A stretch of 64,000 nt of DNA, from assembly GCA_964017185.1 (NCBI GenBank), contig OZ024872.1:57343817-57407816 (forward strand), written 5' to 3'. Within the stretch, counting starts at the first letter, position 1, and the number at the start of each line of letters is the position of its first letter. The DNA comes from Rugalucina vietnamica (taxonomy: Eukaryota; Mollusca; Bivalvia; Lucinida; Lucinidae). Shown one piece after another: positions 11,118 to 23,397 of this stretch. The notes under the pieces are model-generated. The model worked only from the letters and a program-made list of their open reading frames with translations, had not been told where the DNA came from and did not search any database. Both the position numbers and the translations under genes were made by a program.

Positions 11118-11345
11118 TTTCATATTACTGACCGTTCCAATGTGGTACTTTTGTTGTGGTTCTTCTTGTTTTATGTTTTGGTGTTGATTTTGTTTCCATA
11201 TATTTAGTGAAATCTGGGTAACTGAGTGGCTACCTATTGGGAAATAACTGCTCACTCGGCTTACGATTTGTACTATTTGTTGTCAATTTATTTTTTTCTA
11301 CTCCTCGGTGTTTGGAGTGGGACTTCTGATTGCGTCATTTCCTGT
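11118..11345 (-). mobile_element. terminal repeat of RT element, right part of the split copy
   Basis: Reverse complement of the family parts that should follow 9175: ATATTACTG..CGTTCCAA, GTAACTGAGTGGC, CCTATTGGGAAATA, GAGTGGGACTTCTGATTG. Together with 8930-9175 it forms one copy interrupted by the RING segment. Confidence 0.6.
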
Positions 11346-11469
11346 TCGTTGCTTACATTTACCTTTTCAATTAATTGCAACATAACGCAAGACCTGAGTC
11401 CGTACGCCGCCGTGGAAACATTGCCATGTGAAACATAAACCCTTAAACCTGAATTCAAACGTAAAAAGA

Positions 11470-11553
11470 AAATTCCGCCACTTATAGCTTCATGACATGA
11501 GGCTATAAGTGGCGGTAGCCTCATGACATGAGGCTATAAGTGGCGGAATTGAC
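11470..11553. repeat. compound palindrome
   Basis: CCGCCACTTATAGC... and GAGGCTATAAGTGGCGG occur as inverted arms, and the right arm is duplicated around CCTCATGACATGAGG. Confidence 0.75.
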
Positions 11554-11558
11554 CCATA

Positions 11559-11777
11559 TTTGACGAATGGATTCTCCCATCATTATCAATTGGATGAGTC
11601 CACTTTCATTTTTAGGGGTGTTAGGAGTGGTTTTTATTTTTTATCTCATTTTTCGATGAAATTTCTCTGTGCAAACAGCATAGCCCCAGATGGGACGCCG
11701 CGTTCTGCGGCGTCACATCTGGGGCTATGCTGTTTGCCTATGTCCCATAAAAGGGACGCCAGGCTTAAATGAGTTAA
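11559..11777 (+). mobile_element. hairpin MITE, copy 1
   Basis: A segment from TTTGACGAATGGATT to GCGTCCCTTTTATGGGACAT-type sequence carries a strong hairpin, AACAGCATAGCCCCAGATG / CATCTGGGGCTATGCTGTT. A second copy in reverse orientation lies at 55812-56030. Confidence 0.65.
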
Positions 11778-12106
11778 AGTAATTCATTTCAGATCATGAA
11801 CACACGTGGCAAGATAATTCAAATGACAGTTACTATTTTGCAAGAATTGATATGTACGTCTTATCCTGAAAAACCTCACCAACACCTGGTTGTTTAAAAC
11901 ATACAAATCTAAGACAATAGAGAGGTTGAGAAAGACTTGCGTGTACGCGGGTGCTTATACGTGTAGGACTGTTTCTGCGACAAACGTCATCATTTATTGT
12001 TGTGTTTCTATAAGTTCATATCGCTAGCTGCACGTTCATAACTATTATTCAGATTGTTTTATCATATGAACATTCTACACATATTATCACACATGATTGA
12101 CCTAGG

Positions 12107-12305
12107 GAGATGAACGGCCCGGAGGTGAAGCATCGAGCAAGAGGTTATTGGTTCGATACCTACACATACTTTCACCTTGCAGTGTCTTTGAAGAATGTCA
12201 TTTATGTTCCAAATGTAGCACTGGGCCTATCCAAGAAGTGCTGACTACGTCCCAACCCTGTTTGATTGTTTTGGCAGGGACGTTAATCCACAACCAAACT
12301 GAAAT
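12107..12305 (+). repeat. possible SINE
   Basis: A B-box-like GGTTCGATACC and a closing GGGACGTTAA...CCAAACTGAA tail resemble the SINE layout. The head is poorly tRNA-like, so this is tentative. Confidence 0.35.
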
Positions 12306-12415
12306 ATAATTGTCTGGTAGGCTACATGGGTATGTACGCATTCAAAGTAAAATCAATGAATCGCGTGGCTGCAAGCAAGAGGCAGTGGATTCATATTCCG
12401 CTCTGGACACATTTT

Positions 12416-14745
12416 TAGCTCACCTGAGCCGAAGGCTCACAACGTGAGCTTATAGTACAGTAGTAGAGCCGGCCCGTCCGTGCGTCCGTCCATCCGTCTG
12501 TCCGTCCACATTTTAAAACTCAAATATCTCTAAGACAACAAGGCCGATCGTGTTCAAATTTTATCTAAAGCATCATTCAGGAGGGGGAAAGGTTGTGAAA
12601 GGTTTTGGGGCAGGTCGGATCAGAACTCTGGTTTCCATGGCAACAAATATCTCCTATAGAATTACAATGGGAAAAACATAAAACAATCTTCTACTCCGAA
12701 ACCGCAAGGCCCAAAGCTTTCATATTTTGTGTGAAGCAATGTATAGTGGTCCTCTTTATAAATCCTGCCAACTGTGCCCCTGGGGTCCATACAGGCCCCG
12801 CCCCAAGGGCTTAATGGGAAAAACATAAAAAAAAAATTCTTCTCCAAAACCACAAGGCCCAGAGCTTTTATATTTTGTGTGTAGCAATGTATAGTGGTCC
12901 TCTTTATAAATCCTGCCAACCGTGCCCCTGGGGTCCATACGGGCCCCGCCCCGGGGGCGTCATGGGAAAAACATAAAAAAATTCTTCTCCGAAACCAGAA
13001 GGCCCAGGTCTTTCATGTTCTTATGTAGCAATGTGTAGTGGTCCTCTTTATAAATCCTGCCAACCATGCCCCTGGGGTCAAAAATGGCCCCGCCCCGGGG
13101 GTCATTAGCTCCCATAGACATACAATGGGAAAAACATAAAAAAATCTTCTTCTCCGAAACCACAAGGCCCAGAGCTTTCATATTTTGTGTGTAGCAATGT
13201 ATAGTGGTCCTCTTTATAAATCCTGCCAACCGTGCCCCTAGGGTCCATACGGGCCTCGCTCCGGAGGCGTCATGGGAAAAACATAAAAAAAAAATCTTCT
13301 TTTCCGAAACCACAAGGCACAGAGCTTTCATATTTTGTGTGTAGCAAGGTATAGTGGTCCTCTATATAAATCCTGCCAACCATGCCCCTGGGGTCAATAC
13401 AGGCCCCGCCTTGGGGCGTCATGAAAAAAAAATAAGAAATCTTCTTCTCCGAAACCACAAAGCGCAGAGCTTTTATATTTTATATGTAGCAATGTGTAGT
13501 GGTCCTCTTTATAAATCCTGCCAACCATGCCCTTGGAGTCAAAAATGGCCCCGCCCCGGGGGTCATTAGCTCCCATAAACATTCAATGGGAAAAACATAA
13601 AAATATATCTTCTCCAAAACCACAAGGCCCAGAGCTTTCATATTTTGTGTGTAGCAATGTATAGTGGTCCTCTTTATAAATCCTGCCAACTGTGCGCCTA
13701 GGGTCCATACGGGCCTCGCCCCGGGGGCGTCATGGGAAAAACATAAAAAAAATCTTCTTCTCCGAAACCACAAGGCCCAGAGTTTTCATATTTTGTGTGT
13801 AGCAATGTATAGTGGTCCTCTTTATAAATCCTGCCAACAGTGCCCCTGGGGTCCATACGGGCCCCGCCCCGGGGGCGTCATGGGAAAAACATAAAAAAAT
13901 CTTCTCCGAAACCACAAGGCTCGGAGCTTTTATATTTTGCGTGTAGCAATGTATAGTGGTCCTCTTTATAAATCCTGCTAACCATGACCATGGGGTCCAA
14001 ACAGGCCCCGCCCTGGGGCATCATTATCTGCCATAGGCTTGGATTGGAAAATACATGAAAAAAATCGTCTTCTCTGAAACCACAACAGCCAAAGCTTCTA
14101 TATTTGGTATGCAGCATTGTTATGTGAAGCTTTACATAAATCCTGCCAAGAATGCCCCTGGGGTCAGAAATGGCCCCACCCCGGGGGGGTCAATAGCCCA
14201 CTTAGACTTACAGTTGGAAAAACATAAAAAAAAAATCTTCTTCTCCGAAACCATATGGCCCAGAGCTTTCATATGTTGTGTGGACTAATGTATAATAGTC
14301 TCCTTTATAAATGCTGCCAACGGTGCCCCTAGGGTCCATACAGGCCACGACCCAGGCATGTCATTATCTACCATAGACTTATAATGGAAATACATGAAAT
14401 GTCTTCTCTGCAACAGCATGACACAAAGCGTGTATATTGTACAACAATGTCATGTGGAGCTCTACATAAATCCTGCCAATTATGCCCCTGGGGTCAAATA
14501 TGGCCCCACCCCGGGGGTCATTATAGGACCCTGTCTTTGTTAGATGATTTTTTCAAGTGAACCAAAATGGCAGACAAGAGGATACACAATCCAGACAAGA
14601 GCTATTCTGTTGATGTAAGTAGGGTTTCAAGGTCACATGACCGAGATGACCACCATACCCATATATGGTAAAAAAAAACAATTACTTTGTCCAGTGCGTG
14701 TACTTGTTTACTCTCAGGTGAGCGACCGTTGCCCTTGGGCTACTT
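12416..14745 (-). mobile_element. Helitron-like element with higher-order minisatellite
   Basis: The left end is the reverse of the 3' structure hairpin GAGCCTTCGGCTC plus AGGTGAGCTAA. Inside is a minisatellite whose landmark CCTCTTTATAAATCCTGCC (or near match) starts at 12751, 12899, 13043, 13209, 13359, 13503, 13669, 13817 and 13961. Spacings 148, 144, 166, 150, 144, 166, 148, 144 show a three-unit higher-order period of ~459 bp. More diverged units follow to about 14520. Short ORFs inside the array are chance readings of the repeat. Confidence 0.75.
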
Positions 14746-14839
14746 GTTTATCTGTCCTACTCAAAGTGTGACACTGTCTCGTCAGTTTTGCATTATTTCG
14801 AGTAGATTACGGATCATTATGGACAGATTTAAACATGAC

Positions 14840-15085
14840 GGGGATATTTGATAGGTTGGCTATGTGCCTGAACTGACGCAGTTGGCATCTAGCGCATATA
14901 CGGATAGAGAGAGGCCCTGGGTTTGATCCCCATAGGAGAGGAAGTCTCATTCGAAAATGAGATGAAAATAAAAAAAAAACTGAGATCCTTTAAGAGCAGT
15001 GAGCATATTAATGAGAAAAGGTGTGGGCCGTACCATGGTTTCAGCTACTTAAGCCGGGGATCGAACTCATGAAACATGGCGTACA
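14840..15085 (+). repeat. possible tRNA-related SINE remnant
   Basis: The B-box-like CCCTGGGTTTGATCCCCA lies downstream of GTTGGCATCTAGCGC. The remainder is not recognisable. Confidence 0.3.
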
Positions 15086-15369
15086 GCCCAGGGAGATTTT
15101 CAAGCGGCATGCATTTATATTGATACACTATTTTAGCACGTATTTTTTCAAGCCCCTTTGTTTTTGTTTTATGGTTTAGCGTCATAGTTAATAGCAATGT
15201 CGGGGTGCTTCCTCCATTTTATGGAACTTCTACCCATTATTTGGATGCCATGATATCAAGCGCGTTTGATAATATAACCGCCCAAGTAAACAGTTAATCG
15301 ACTTCAACCAGTTTTCCTAGGCATGAACTGTGATTTACTATGCGAAGTGAACGAAAATGGCCGACAACT

Positions 15370-15700
15370 AAAAAGGTACAAGTAGGCAACGATCAGGAAA
15401 AGGCGCAAAAGAGAACCCCTCTCCTCCAAAAACCGAGGTGGAAAAAAAAACTAAATAATCAATCAGGCACTTAAACCATGAAACATCGTTAGCCGAATGA
15501 GCAGCTATTTTCCTAATAGGTGGCCACTCAGTTACCTAAACTTAACTACAAATATGAAAACATACATTAGGCACAAACAGCACAAAACGTTTTAATACCA
15601 AGACATAAAACAATAAGAACCACCACAGAAGTATCGCCTTGCAACGATCTGTAATACTGGCGATAGCTTCACCCTCAGCTTCTGCAGTGTAAAACTTACT
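15370..15700 (-). mobile_element. RT element terminal repeat, diverged copy
   Basis: Contains the family landmarks GATCAGGAAAAGGCGCAA, CCAAAAACCGAGGTGG, GGTGGCCACTCAGTTACC and CCTCAGCTTCTGCAGTG in the same order as the better copies. There is no coding part. Confidence 0.6.
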
Positions 15701-16194
15701 TCGAAGTGAAGGGAAGTGAGCGTCTTTATTTAAGTGGGTAATTCATTTGGCATTGCCAATCTTTCACGGGGCCCTCTATATCAACTTATAAAACATATTT
15801 AGCAATACTCAGTGAACCAAGCTGTTGAAAATACAACATTGTAGCACCGCCGCGATAGATGGCTCGAGACATAGGTGTTGTCATGCAAGACACACAGTTG
15901 ATAATAGAACTACAAAAACCACCGCTATATTAAAGTAAGAATAGAGGGACCAGGATTGGACGCTATTAAATTTAAAGTCCCAACATAGACAGCGGGTGGG
16001 AAAGAAAATACATAAAACACAACAAAAAAAAAAAAATCCGACAACACACTTGAAGAGCAGAATGACTAGCTCTTTCCCAACAGGGTGCCGAAAACAAAAC
16101 AAAATACACCCAGACGGCAATTTTTTTTCATTTTTAACACCAGAAATGACAGAGAATAATAAATACTAGTATATAGGACATCTATATATACCTA

Positions 16195-17225
16195 AAAACG
16201 TAAAAGCAGACAATGATCAGAAAACGGCGCAATCAGAAAGAAATTCCCACTCCAAAAACCGAAGTGGGAAAATCTAAATTGACATTAAGGTATTTATATT
16301 AGAAGAACGAGTGCGCAACTATTTCCCAATAGGCTGTCACTCAGTTACCCGAACTTAACTAAATATATGAAAACGTACATAAGAAGCAAACATCACAAAA
16401 CTATATAACATCAAAACATAAAACAATTCAAACCACAACATAAGTATCGCTTTCGAACGATCAGTAATATAAAAATACTGGCGTGCTTAAATCGATTTTA
16501 CATGGCCATAACCTCACCCTCAGCTTCTGCAGTGTTTCACATTTAATTAGTTGACCTCGTAGTGAATCTCCAACTAGTAAATGAATCATCAGGTATCAAC
16601 AAGTAAATCATAATAAACACTATGATGAATCAAAAAACGAGGACTCACAGATACAATAAGCGGCCAGGCGATGGAGATCCCTGGGCGATAAACCTTGAAC
16701 TTCACTGAAAATCCGGATCAAAAGAAAAAACACCACTTGAACTCCGGCGGGCCAAGCAACAGACAAGAAGCTCCGGCCTCAACCAACTAATATTAACAGC
16801 TTTAAGTCGGGGCCATCGTAGGGTCTTTAAAAACTAAGCAGACTGTCGCTTCGCATTAATAATATATCTAATACGTTTGTAACGTATGATGATTTTTCTA
16901 AACTTCACAGAAAAAAAAAAACATTGCTTCCTATAAGTTTCTTAAATTTGTAAACAATGTCACCATAAAGTTCTGGTTCCGAAAGGCCCTCATGTAAAAC
17001 CGTCTTTAACCCAACATTAAATTTGGAAATCAATTCGTAGTGCCTGCGATAAAATTTAGAAAATGTTTTCCGAAGTGTATGATACCGATAGCCCTGCTGG
17101 AGAACTTTGGCTGTTAGACAGACATTTATTTCACGCATCGAAGTCCGCAACAAAATTGCAGACTCTAGCAAGTTGAGAAATGTATACACCATAAGAAGCA
17201 CGGCGACGTCACCATTCAAAAACGG
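16195..17225 (-). mobile_element. reverse-transcriptase element, 3' end with coding remnant
   Basis: On the minus strand, 17219-16905 encodes the C-terminus of a reverse transcriptase: [18 protein letters not shown], then YRRHYELISKFNVGLKT, then EPELYGDIVYKFKKLIGS. That signature is familiar to me from abundant molluscan RT elements, probably Penelope-like (family placement inferred). The 3' flank down to 16195 is the terminal repeat, ending in GATCAGAAAACGGCGCAATC. Confidence 0.6.
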
Positions 17226-17434
17226 AAAATCCTATATAGAAGTCAAAGTCATTGCGCTTATCATAAATTTTAGATGAAGCAAATTCATTTGCAATAAGAA
17301 AGGTGTAAATCTAAATATGGGGCTTCAGTATCTGTCAAAACTATTAATGCCGCATCTGTAAATTTTAGCTTTGATGTTCATTTCTTTAGAAAAACAAACG
17401 GTTGATTAGTTCGCCCCAGACAAGACAAATAAAT

Positions 17435-17607
17435 TATGTTATCCATTAGATACCCCATAATGCTTTCCGGTAATAAGGCTGAGGTGGACCTCTGATTTCA
17501 GTGAGGTACCTGTAATAACACTGGCATTTGTTCGAATGTAACAATGTATGGGTTTAACAAAGGTAGAAACAGAAATAAAACCCGAGTCATATGTATGGTA
17601 GAATGCT
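17435..17607 (+). repeat. dispersed direct repeat, copy 1
   Basis: AAGGCTGAGGTGGACCTCTG and CATTTGTTCGAATGTAACAA recur with the same spacing at 23085-23253, about 5.6 kb away and in the same direction. Confidence 0.7.
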
Positions 17608-17763
17608 GTTTTACAAAACTGTAAAGTATGAACTGTGAACTGTGAAGTGTGAAGTCACCACCGGTCTTTCCTGCATATGTCCAATTATATACTGGCCCCT
17701 TTGTTTCGAGCAGGTCTCTAACAAACATATACACCTACTCAACAAAGGAAGTTTTGGCGGTAG

Positions 17764-17829
17764 GTGTATAAGTTTCCCGCCGTTTATTATACACCGGTGT
17801 ATAATATCCGGCGGGAAACTTATACACCG
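17764..17829. repeat. palindrome
   Basis: GGTGTATAAGTTTCCCGCCG pairs with CGGCGGGAAACTTATACACC around TTATACACCGGTGTATAA. A further half copy (CAGGCGGGAAACTTAT) follows. Confidence 0.8.
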
Positions 17830-17849
17830 GTCTCTAATATCAGGCGGGA

Positions 17850-19070
17850 AACTTATCAGTCCTCCTGTAGATATACGTTGTTATTTTTATATTAGACTCA
17901 ATAAAAGGTAAGTACATTATGTAATGGGTCAGATGCACCGCAAAAATAATGTTTTCGCCGTGTTCAAAGACATCAAATATTTCCAAGACTGATTGGAAGC
18001 TTTTTTAGCAAATCGTGGTTAAGAATCTTTCTATCGTTAAATGAATTTTCTTCCTACAGAGTATTTAAAATCCTTTGCTGTGAAAGAAAAGAAAAGAAAT
18101 TTCCGGTTTCATTTATTTACAATTCCCCCAAAAGTTATATTAAACGAATCGTCGCATACATTTGTGTGAACTGGTTCCATTGTTAGTAGAAGGTTAGGGT
18201 TAGTGTGAGTTGAATGAGAAACCTGGCAGTAGGAACGAACTTCACAGTTATTTTGACCAGCTGTTTTCCCCCAAAACAGCCGGGCATCAAATGGTCCTCT
18301 GTCTTTCAAGCAAGGAGATTAGCCCTTGACAGATCCATATACACTAGCTCATCAATTTAAGCACATTATGTAGTTATGTAAAATCATACTTAGATGGTAT
18401 TGAATTATTTGCGTTTATCATAGAAGCAATACGTTTAACGACGTTTATAAGGGAAATTACTGTGAAGGTTCTATTTGTTCATGATTGCACGAGGAAATTT
18501 TAATATCGTGCACAGTTAGTTACCTCGTTAAGTCCGTGGGATAGATTGGCTAATATGCCATGTCGCGAGAAAAGAAAGTTAAGCGGAATATAATTGGTCT
18601 AAATATGCTGCGCATGAATTGGCCAACAGGCTTGCAGTCTTAAGATTAATAGCAGTTGTTATAACGAAACAAAGCAGTAGGCGAGACGCCAGATTCTGTA
18701 TCTACCGTATTTAACATACTTTGTTTGCAGTATGCAATTGGTCCATTGGTCATCCTAGATGAGTTCTAGGCACGTTGTCGCGTTGTTTTTTGCATTTCTT
18801 TCTTCATATTCCAAAAACGATAGGTCCTTTCTTACTGACCAATAGTTTAACTTGGCTATTACACAAAAGCATATAGTTATATTAAATATTTCATTTATTT
18901 TATTTAAATAATTTAACATTTCCTAATGGTACCGCCGTATGCTGTAACATTTAAAAAGTAGGCGATTCCACAAAAATATCAAAATAAATAACTGTTATAT
19001 ATTTGTGTAACTTATTTAGTTCTATTTTACACACCCTATGATAAATACATGCTTAGTGTGCTAAAATACA
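17850..19070. other. non-coding stretch, nothing recognised
   Basis: AT-rich single-copy-looking DNA. The small ORFs lack splice context, codon character or recognisable motifs. Confidence 0.5.
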
Positions 19071-19076
19071 CAGCCT

Positions 19077-19488
19077 GTGACTTGCAAGTATGCTCATGGT
19101 AACGTATGTAACACCTTAATGTTCAAACATGGGTAGATTTCATTTTGGTGATTATAAATGTATATATAGTGAGCCCCTTCACGCGAAAACCAGATTCTTC
19201 CTGTATGAAAACAAAAATGCAGTTACTGCACAGCTGATCAGCACACTGGTTTACTCTACACAGATAATTCAAACTTCTTCTTAAATCCGAAATTTCAAGC
19301 GTCTAAATTCTGTGACTGTGTAGAAAGAATCTTGTCGGAAGAGGGGTTTTCGCGCGCTACGGCTCACGTGAAAGTGGTCTCACATAATTATCTGCAAAGG
19401 TTTTCGCATAGAACACAGTAAGGTGTTTGGAATATGTTGACCCACTGGTGACTTGCCAGTATGCTCATGGTAACGTATGTAACACCTT
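19077..19488. repeat. direct repeats flanking a MITE
   Basis: Both ends (19077-19116 and 19448-19488) carry AGTATGCTCATGGTAACG followed by TATGTAACACCTT. Between them, 19171-19365 is a diverged copy of the GAGCC...GGCTC MITE family. Confidence 0.7.
19171..19365. mobile_element. GAGCC-TIR MITE, diverged copy
   Basis: Ends GAGCCCCTTCACGCGAAAAC and GGGGTTTTCGCGCGCTACGGCTC are imperfect inverted repeats. Internal CTGCACAGCTGATCAG and AAATCCGAAATTTCAAGC match the family. Confidence 0.65.
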
Positions 19489-20904
19489 TTTCATATAGTG
19501 CACTGTAAGGTATATATTATGAGTTGATGACCAATCGTTAAAGCGTCCGCTCCTGATTGCGAGTTTGTGTTGTTCGACCTCTTCGGAGCCATGTTGTGTC
19601 CTTGAACAAGATCCACGATCCACGATAAATCTTTCACATGTGCGAACTTAATGACTTTGGAAGACAAAGACTTCGCAAATACCACACTGCCAGTCGCATC
19701 CAACTAGATGCGGATATTATCCTCAAACTCCTGGGCCCATTTATTTTATACTATATGTGGTATTCCTACCAGTTCCCCGGGAGTGGCAAAATCCAATGTA
19801 AAGCAGTAATAACACAAAATGTGTATTTCTTGAGGGCCCTCGGTGTGAAATCCGAACATAGAACAAGATGTGCAAACAACGTGTATGCGTTTTTACAGAT
19901 AACGAAAATGCTTTCTTGCCAGGGATGCTTTAGACAATGAAGACACAGATACGCGAATTTTCATAACAACCACGATGCTTCTGACGGTACAATCATCTGA
20001 AGCAGATGTCTTGGTTTTATGCTGCTGTCTATTCTAGCCAAATGATTGCAATACATTATGGTTCCACGTTGGAAATCCTGAAAAAGCACGATACTAGCAG
20101 TCTGTCGTTTTGAGCAAGCCTTGATGTCCTGGTGAGACCATATCTTCAAGAAAATAGAAGATATGACTACACAATAAGGCAGTTTAGGTGAGACTCCACA
20201 CAATGGCATTGGTAAAACGAAAGCTTGGAATGTTGCTGAGAAAAGCGATCAATCACAAACTACCTTGTGCAAACAGACGATAACACTCCCCACAGCACAT
20301 AAGAATGTGTACGAAACACCATTTGCCGATTCTGTTCATCTGCTGGGCAATCTGGTTCAAGTGTAAATAGTGTCCGTCACTTGTTCTGATGCCATTAGCG
20401 ATGTACCATTTGATGATACATTTATAACGTGGAAACTTCAAAAGAATGTTTTCAGCCCTAGCTGAAACGCTCAACCTTATCAGCCGAAGCAGAATCCCTC
20501 AGAAGGTTGGTCGGGTGGGAATATGGGCCCCGCTCACCGGGTCCTTAAGAAATAGACGGGCTTCTTTTGCTTCCATGCATAGCTTATACGCTACTTACTG
20601 ACCATCTTATTACTGGTTAACCGCTCAGGTCTGATCCTGACCAGGAAAGGTGTTTTAAAATCAAACCATCCATACGTATAAGCCGTAGTGGCTTACTTGG
20701 GTGGTTATATTTAAAGCATTTTTTGGATGTCATGACATCGATTTTCGGGCCAAAGTCCAATAAAATGGAGTCAACGTCTCAATATGACAATAGCTGTTGA
20801 GTAGGCTGTTAAGCATCAACTCAAAATCAAACAAAACAACCGCATCAGGCAATATCTGGAACATCAATGGTCCTTATATTGAAGCAGTGCTCATAACCAA
20901 GGAC

Positions 20905-21070
20905 TGAACAATTTTTGTTCCGTTTAACGTCCCTTTCAATATTATTTCAGCTCATATGAGACGGGCCTACCGGTAGGTGGGGCGAAAACGAGAGAACCCC
21001 GAGAAAAAAAACACCTGGCACACCCGCAAGCAGAACTTGGCTTATCTCACATGTGCCCCGAACCCAGACA
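20905..21070 (-). repeat. SINE, partial
   Basis: The reverse complement of the SINE body (GAAAGGGACGTTAAAC, GAGCTGAAATAAT, CAAGTTCTGCTTGCGGGTG) is present. The tRNA-like head is replaced by unrelated sequence. Confidence 0.7.
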
Positions 21071-21689
21071 AAATGAACTAGCATGCGCAGAGTTGTTCTT
21101 TTGTATGGCCGGTGAGTCATTTCATAATCCAGAAATCGGAAAACAATCTTAAGGTGACGATTATTATATCTTATTACTATTTGTTTTCCTAAAGGTTTTA
21201 ATGCCTAAAATTTCAAGCGAAAAATGTGCTACATACGTTACCATTAAATCGCCCGTCACCCACATTGATATTTGCTTACTAATATTGGCAAGCTTTGTGA
21301 AAGGTAACTTAAGAAATAGTGACCGACGGTGTTGATAATGTCATTTTATAACACTGGATACTAACAATGGTGTAAAACATGCTTTGGCATTTTGTGGTTT
21401 GAGTGTGCGCGCTTAAAATTCACTGACAACCGGATTACACTCTTGAATATTTGCTATATGAATATGAATATTTGCTACATGATTTCTAAATTAGTGCTAA
21501 ATCATAATTACATACAGCGATGAGCATTTTATTGGCATTAAAATCATCAAAACTGATTTTTGATATTTGATAATTATGTGTTACATACGTTACCATATTT
21601 ACCAATCAAAAGTACACATTTCTGGCAAAGCAGTGAGCATTCAACTTAAAGAAGGCATATATGTTATTGATCTACTACAAGATGATTGT

Positions 21690-22595
21690 ATTTTTTTTCT
21701 TCTTTTCTTCAAACTTGTCTGTTCATAGTTGACTTTGAACACTTTATTCTTTCATAATCTGAAGTGAATTACTGTGGACTATATGCAATAACTTTCGACT
21801 AAGGAATGACATGATGATTAGTTTTTTCAGGTTTGTAAAAGAAAAGGAATAAGTGTCTTTTAGACCAGTGTATCTAAAATATAAATGTGCAAAGAAAAGT
21901 ATATTAAAATAGCTTATTGTTCTGTAATTAAACTCTGAACAGTCTGTTTTAAAAATGTAACATACGTAACACCATCGATGCATATATGTGATTAAAAATA
22001 TCAACACATGTGCCAGTAACATTCTTTCATCAGATGACATTAAAATATTTAGGTTTGGAATTTATTTTAGAGATTCATAGTGCATTTTTCAAACTTAGAG
22101 TATATTTCTGTTTTGAATGGGTAACATACGACGAGCGTAACGGCTTCTGGAGGGCAAATACACCATACCATTGGGTGACAATGTGCATAGAAAATCTTTA
22201 TATTGATCAACGAAGCCACCCGTAGTGTATTAAAAATGAAAATCGCAAAAAGAAGTATATTAAAATAGCTTACTATTCTGTAATTAACATTTACACAGGA
22301 TGTTTTGAGAACGTAACATACGTAACACCATCGATGCATGAAAATGATTAAATATATCAATATATGTGCCCGTAACATTCTTTCATCAGATGATATTGAT
22401 ACATTTAGGTTTGGAATTTAGATGAGAGATTCATAGTGTATTTTACATACTTAGAGCACATTTCTGGTTTGAATGGGTAACATATGTAACGGCTTCTGGA
22501 GGACAAATGCACCATATCACAGGGCGACAACGTGCCTAGAAGCTCTTTATATTGATCAAAGAAGCCACTCATAGTATCAAACCTAGTATGTGGAG
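21690..22595. repeat. ~355 bp tandem duplication, about 2.5 copies
   Basis: ACATTCTTTCATCAGATGA begins at 22018 and 22374, followed in both by TTTAGGTTTGGAATTTA and GAATGGGTAACATA. Each unit ends near AACATACGTAACACCATCGA. A partial unit precedes 22016. Confidence 0.75.
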
Positions 22596-22658
22596 GGTGT
22601 TGTGCGAAACGAAAAAATTCCCTACCCACCGTCTCCTCTACAGCCAGTATATGTAATA

Positions 22659-22801
22659 GTTAGAGTATGGAGGAGAGGTCAATACGAAAATTATAGACCC
22701 GGCACGTGAACTTAAAGCCGACCGAGCGCAGCGAGGGAGGCTTTAAGCTCACGTGCCGGGTCTATAATTTTCGTATTGACCGATTCCGACATACTCTAAC
22801 T
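22659..22801. repeat. long near-perfect hairpin
   Basis: Arms of about 60 bp, interrupted only near the outer end, surround a 17-19 base loop: GTCAATACGAAAATTATAGA / TCTATAATTTTCGTATTGAC with GACCCGGCACGTGA / TCACGTGCCGGGTC inside and TTAGAGTATG / CATACTCTAA outside. Confidence 0.85.
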
Positions 22802-23084
22802 GACTTTTATTTTCCTATTTATTCAAGATAGCGGTAATTCAACAACACTCATTTCTCTTCTTAGTCTTACGAATTTCCGGTTTTTGACGTCTCTCCCGGT
22901 TTGTCCCGGTTGTATTAAACATTTTAATACAACCGTGAAGGCTCCCTGGTTTACCCCGATTCTTCTCGGTTTGCCACGGTAGCGCTACGGGCCTATCCCG
23001 GATCACGGTTCATCCCAGTTTATCAAACCGGGGCGAACCGGGGAGCTGAATCGGGACAGTGAGAACATAGCTTTAGTTCGGCCC

Positions 23085-23253
23085 GAATTCTGTTATCCAT
23101 TAAAATACCCCTTGATGCTTTATGAAAATAAGGCTGAGGTGGACCTCTGATTTCAGGGATGTACCTGTAATAACACCGGCATTTGTTCGAATGTAACAAT
23201 GTATGAATTTAACAAAGGAAGGAATAGCATTAAAAGCCGAGTCATGTGTCCAA
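23085..23253 (+). repeat. dispersed direct repeat, copy 2
   Basis: Partner of 17435-17607, with the same order of landmarks. It lies shortly upstream of the LINE fragment. Confidence 0.7.
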
Positions 23254-23397
23254 TTATATTCTTATTCCAACAATTCAACAATGCTCATGGTAGTCTTTTC
23301 TTAGTCTTCCAAATTTCCGTAAAAAGTGCAGACAGTTAATATCTTTTGAGGGATGTCCACGCTTTCTTTATGCATCTATAAGGCTTCGGTAATTATG

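Noticed and set aside
12605..14288. Numerous overlapping ORFs with repeated LYKSCQPCPWG-type peptides
   Set aside because: They are chance frames through the minisatellite units, on both strands.
18541..18900. Possible RNA gene near 18.6 kb
   Set aside because: No box elements or convincing fold; AT-rich single-copy sequence.
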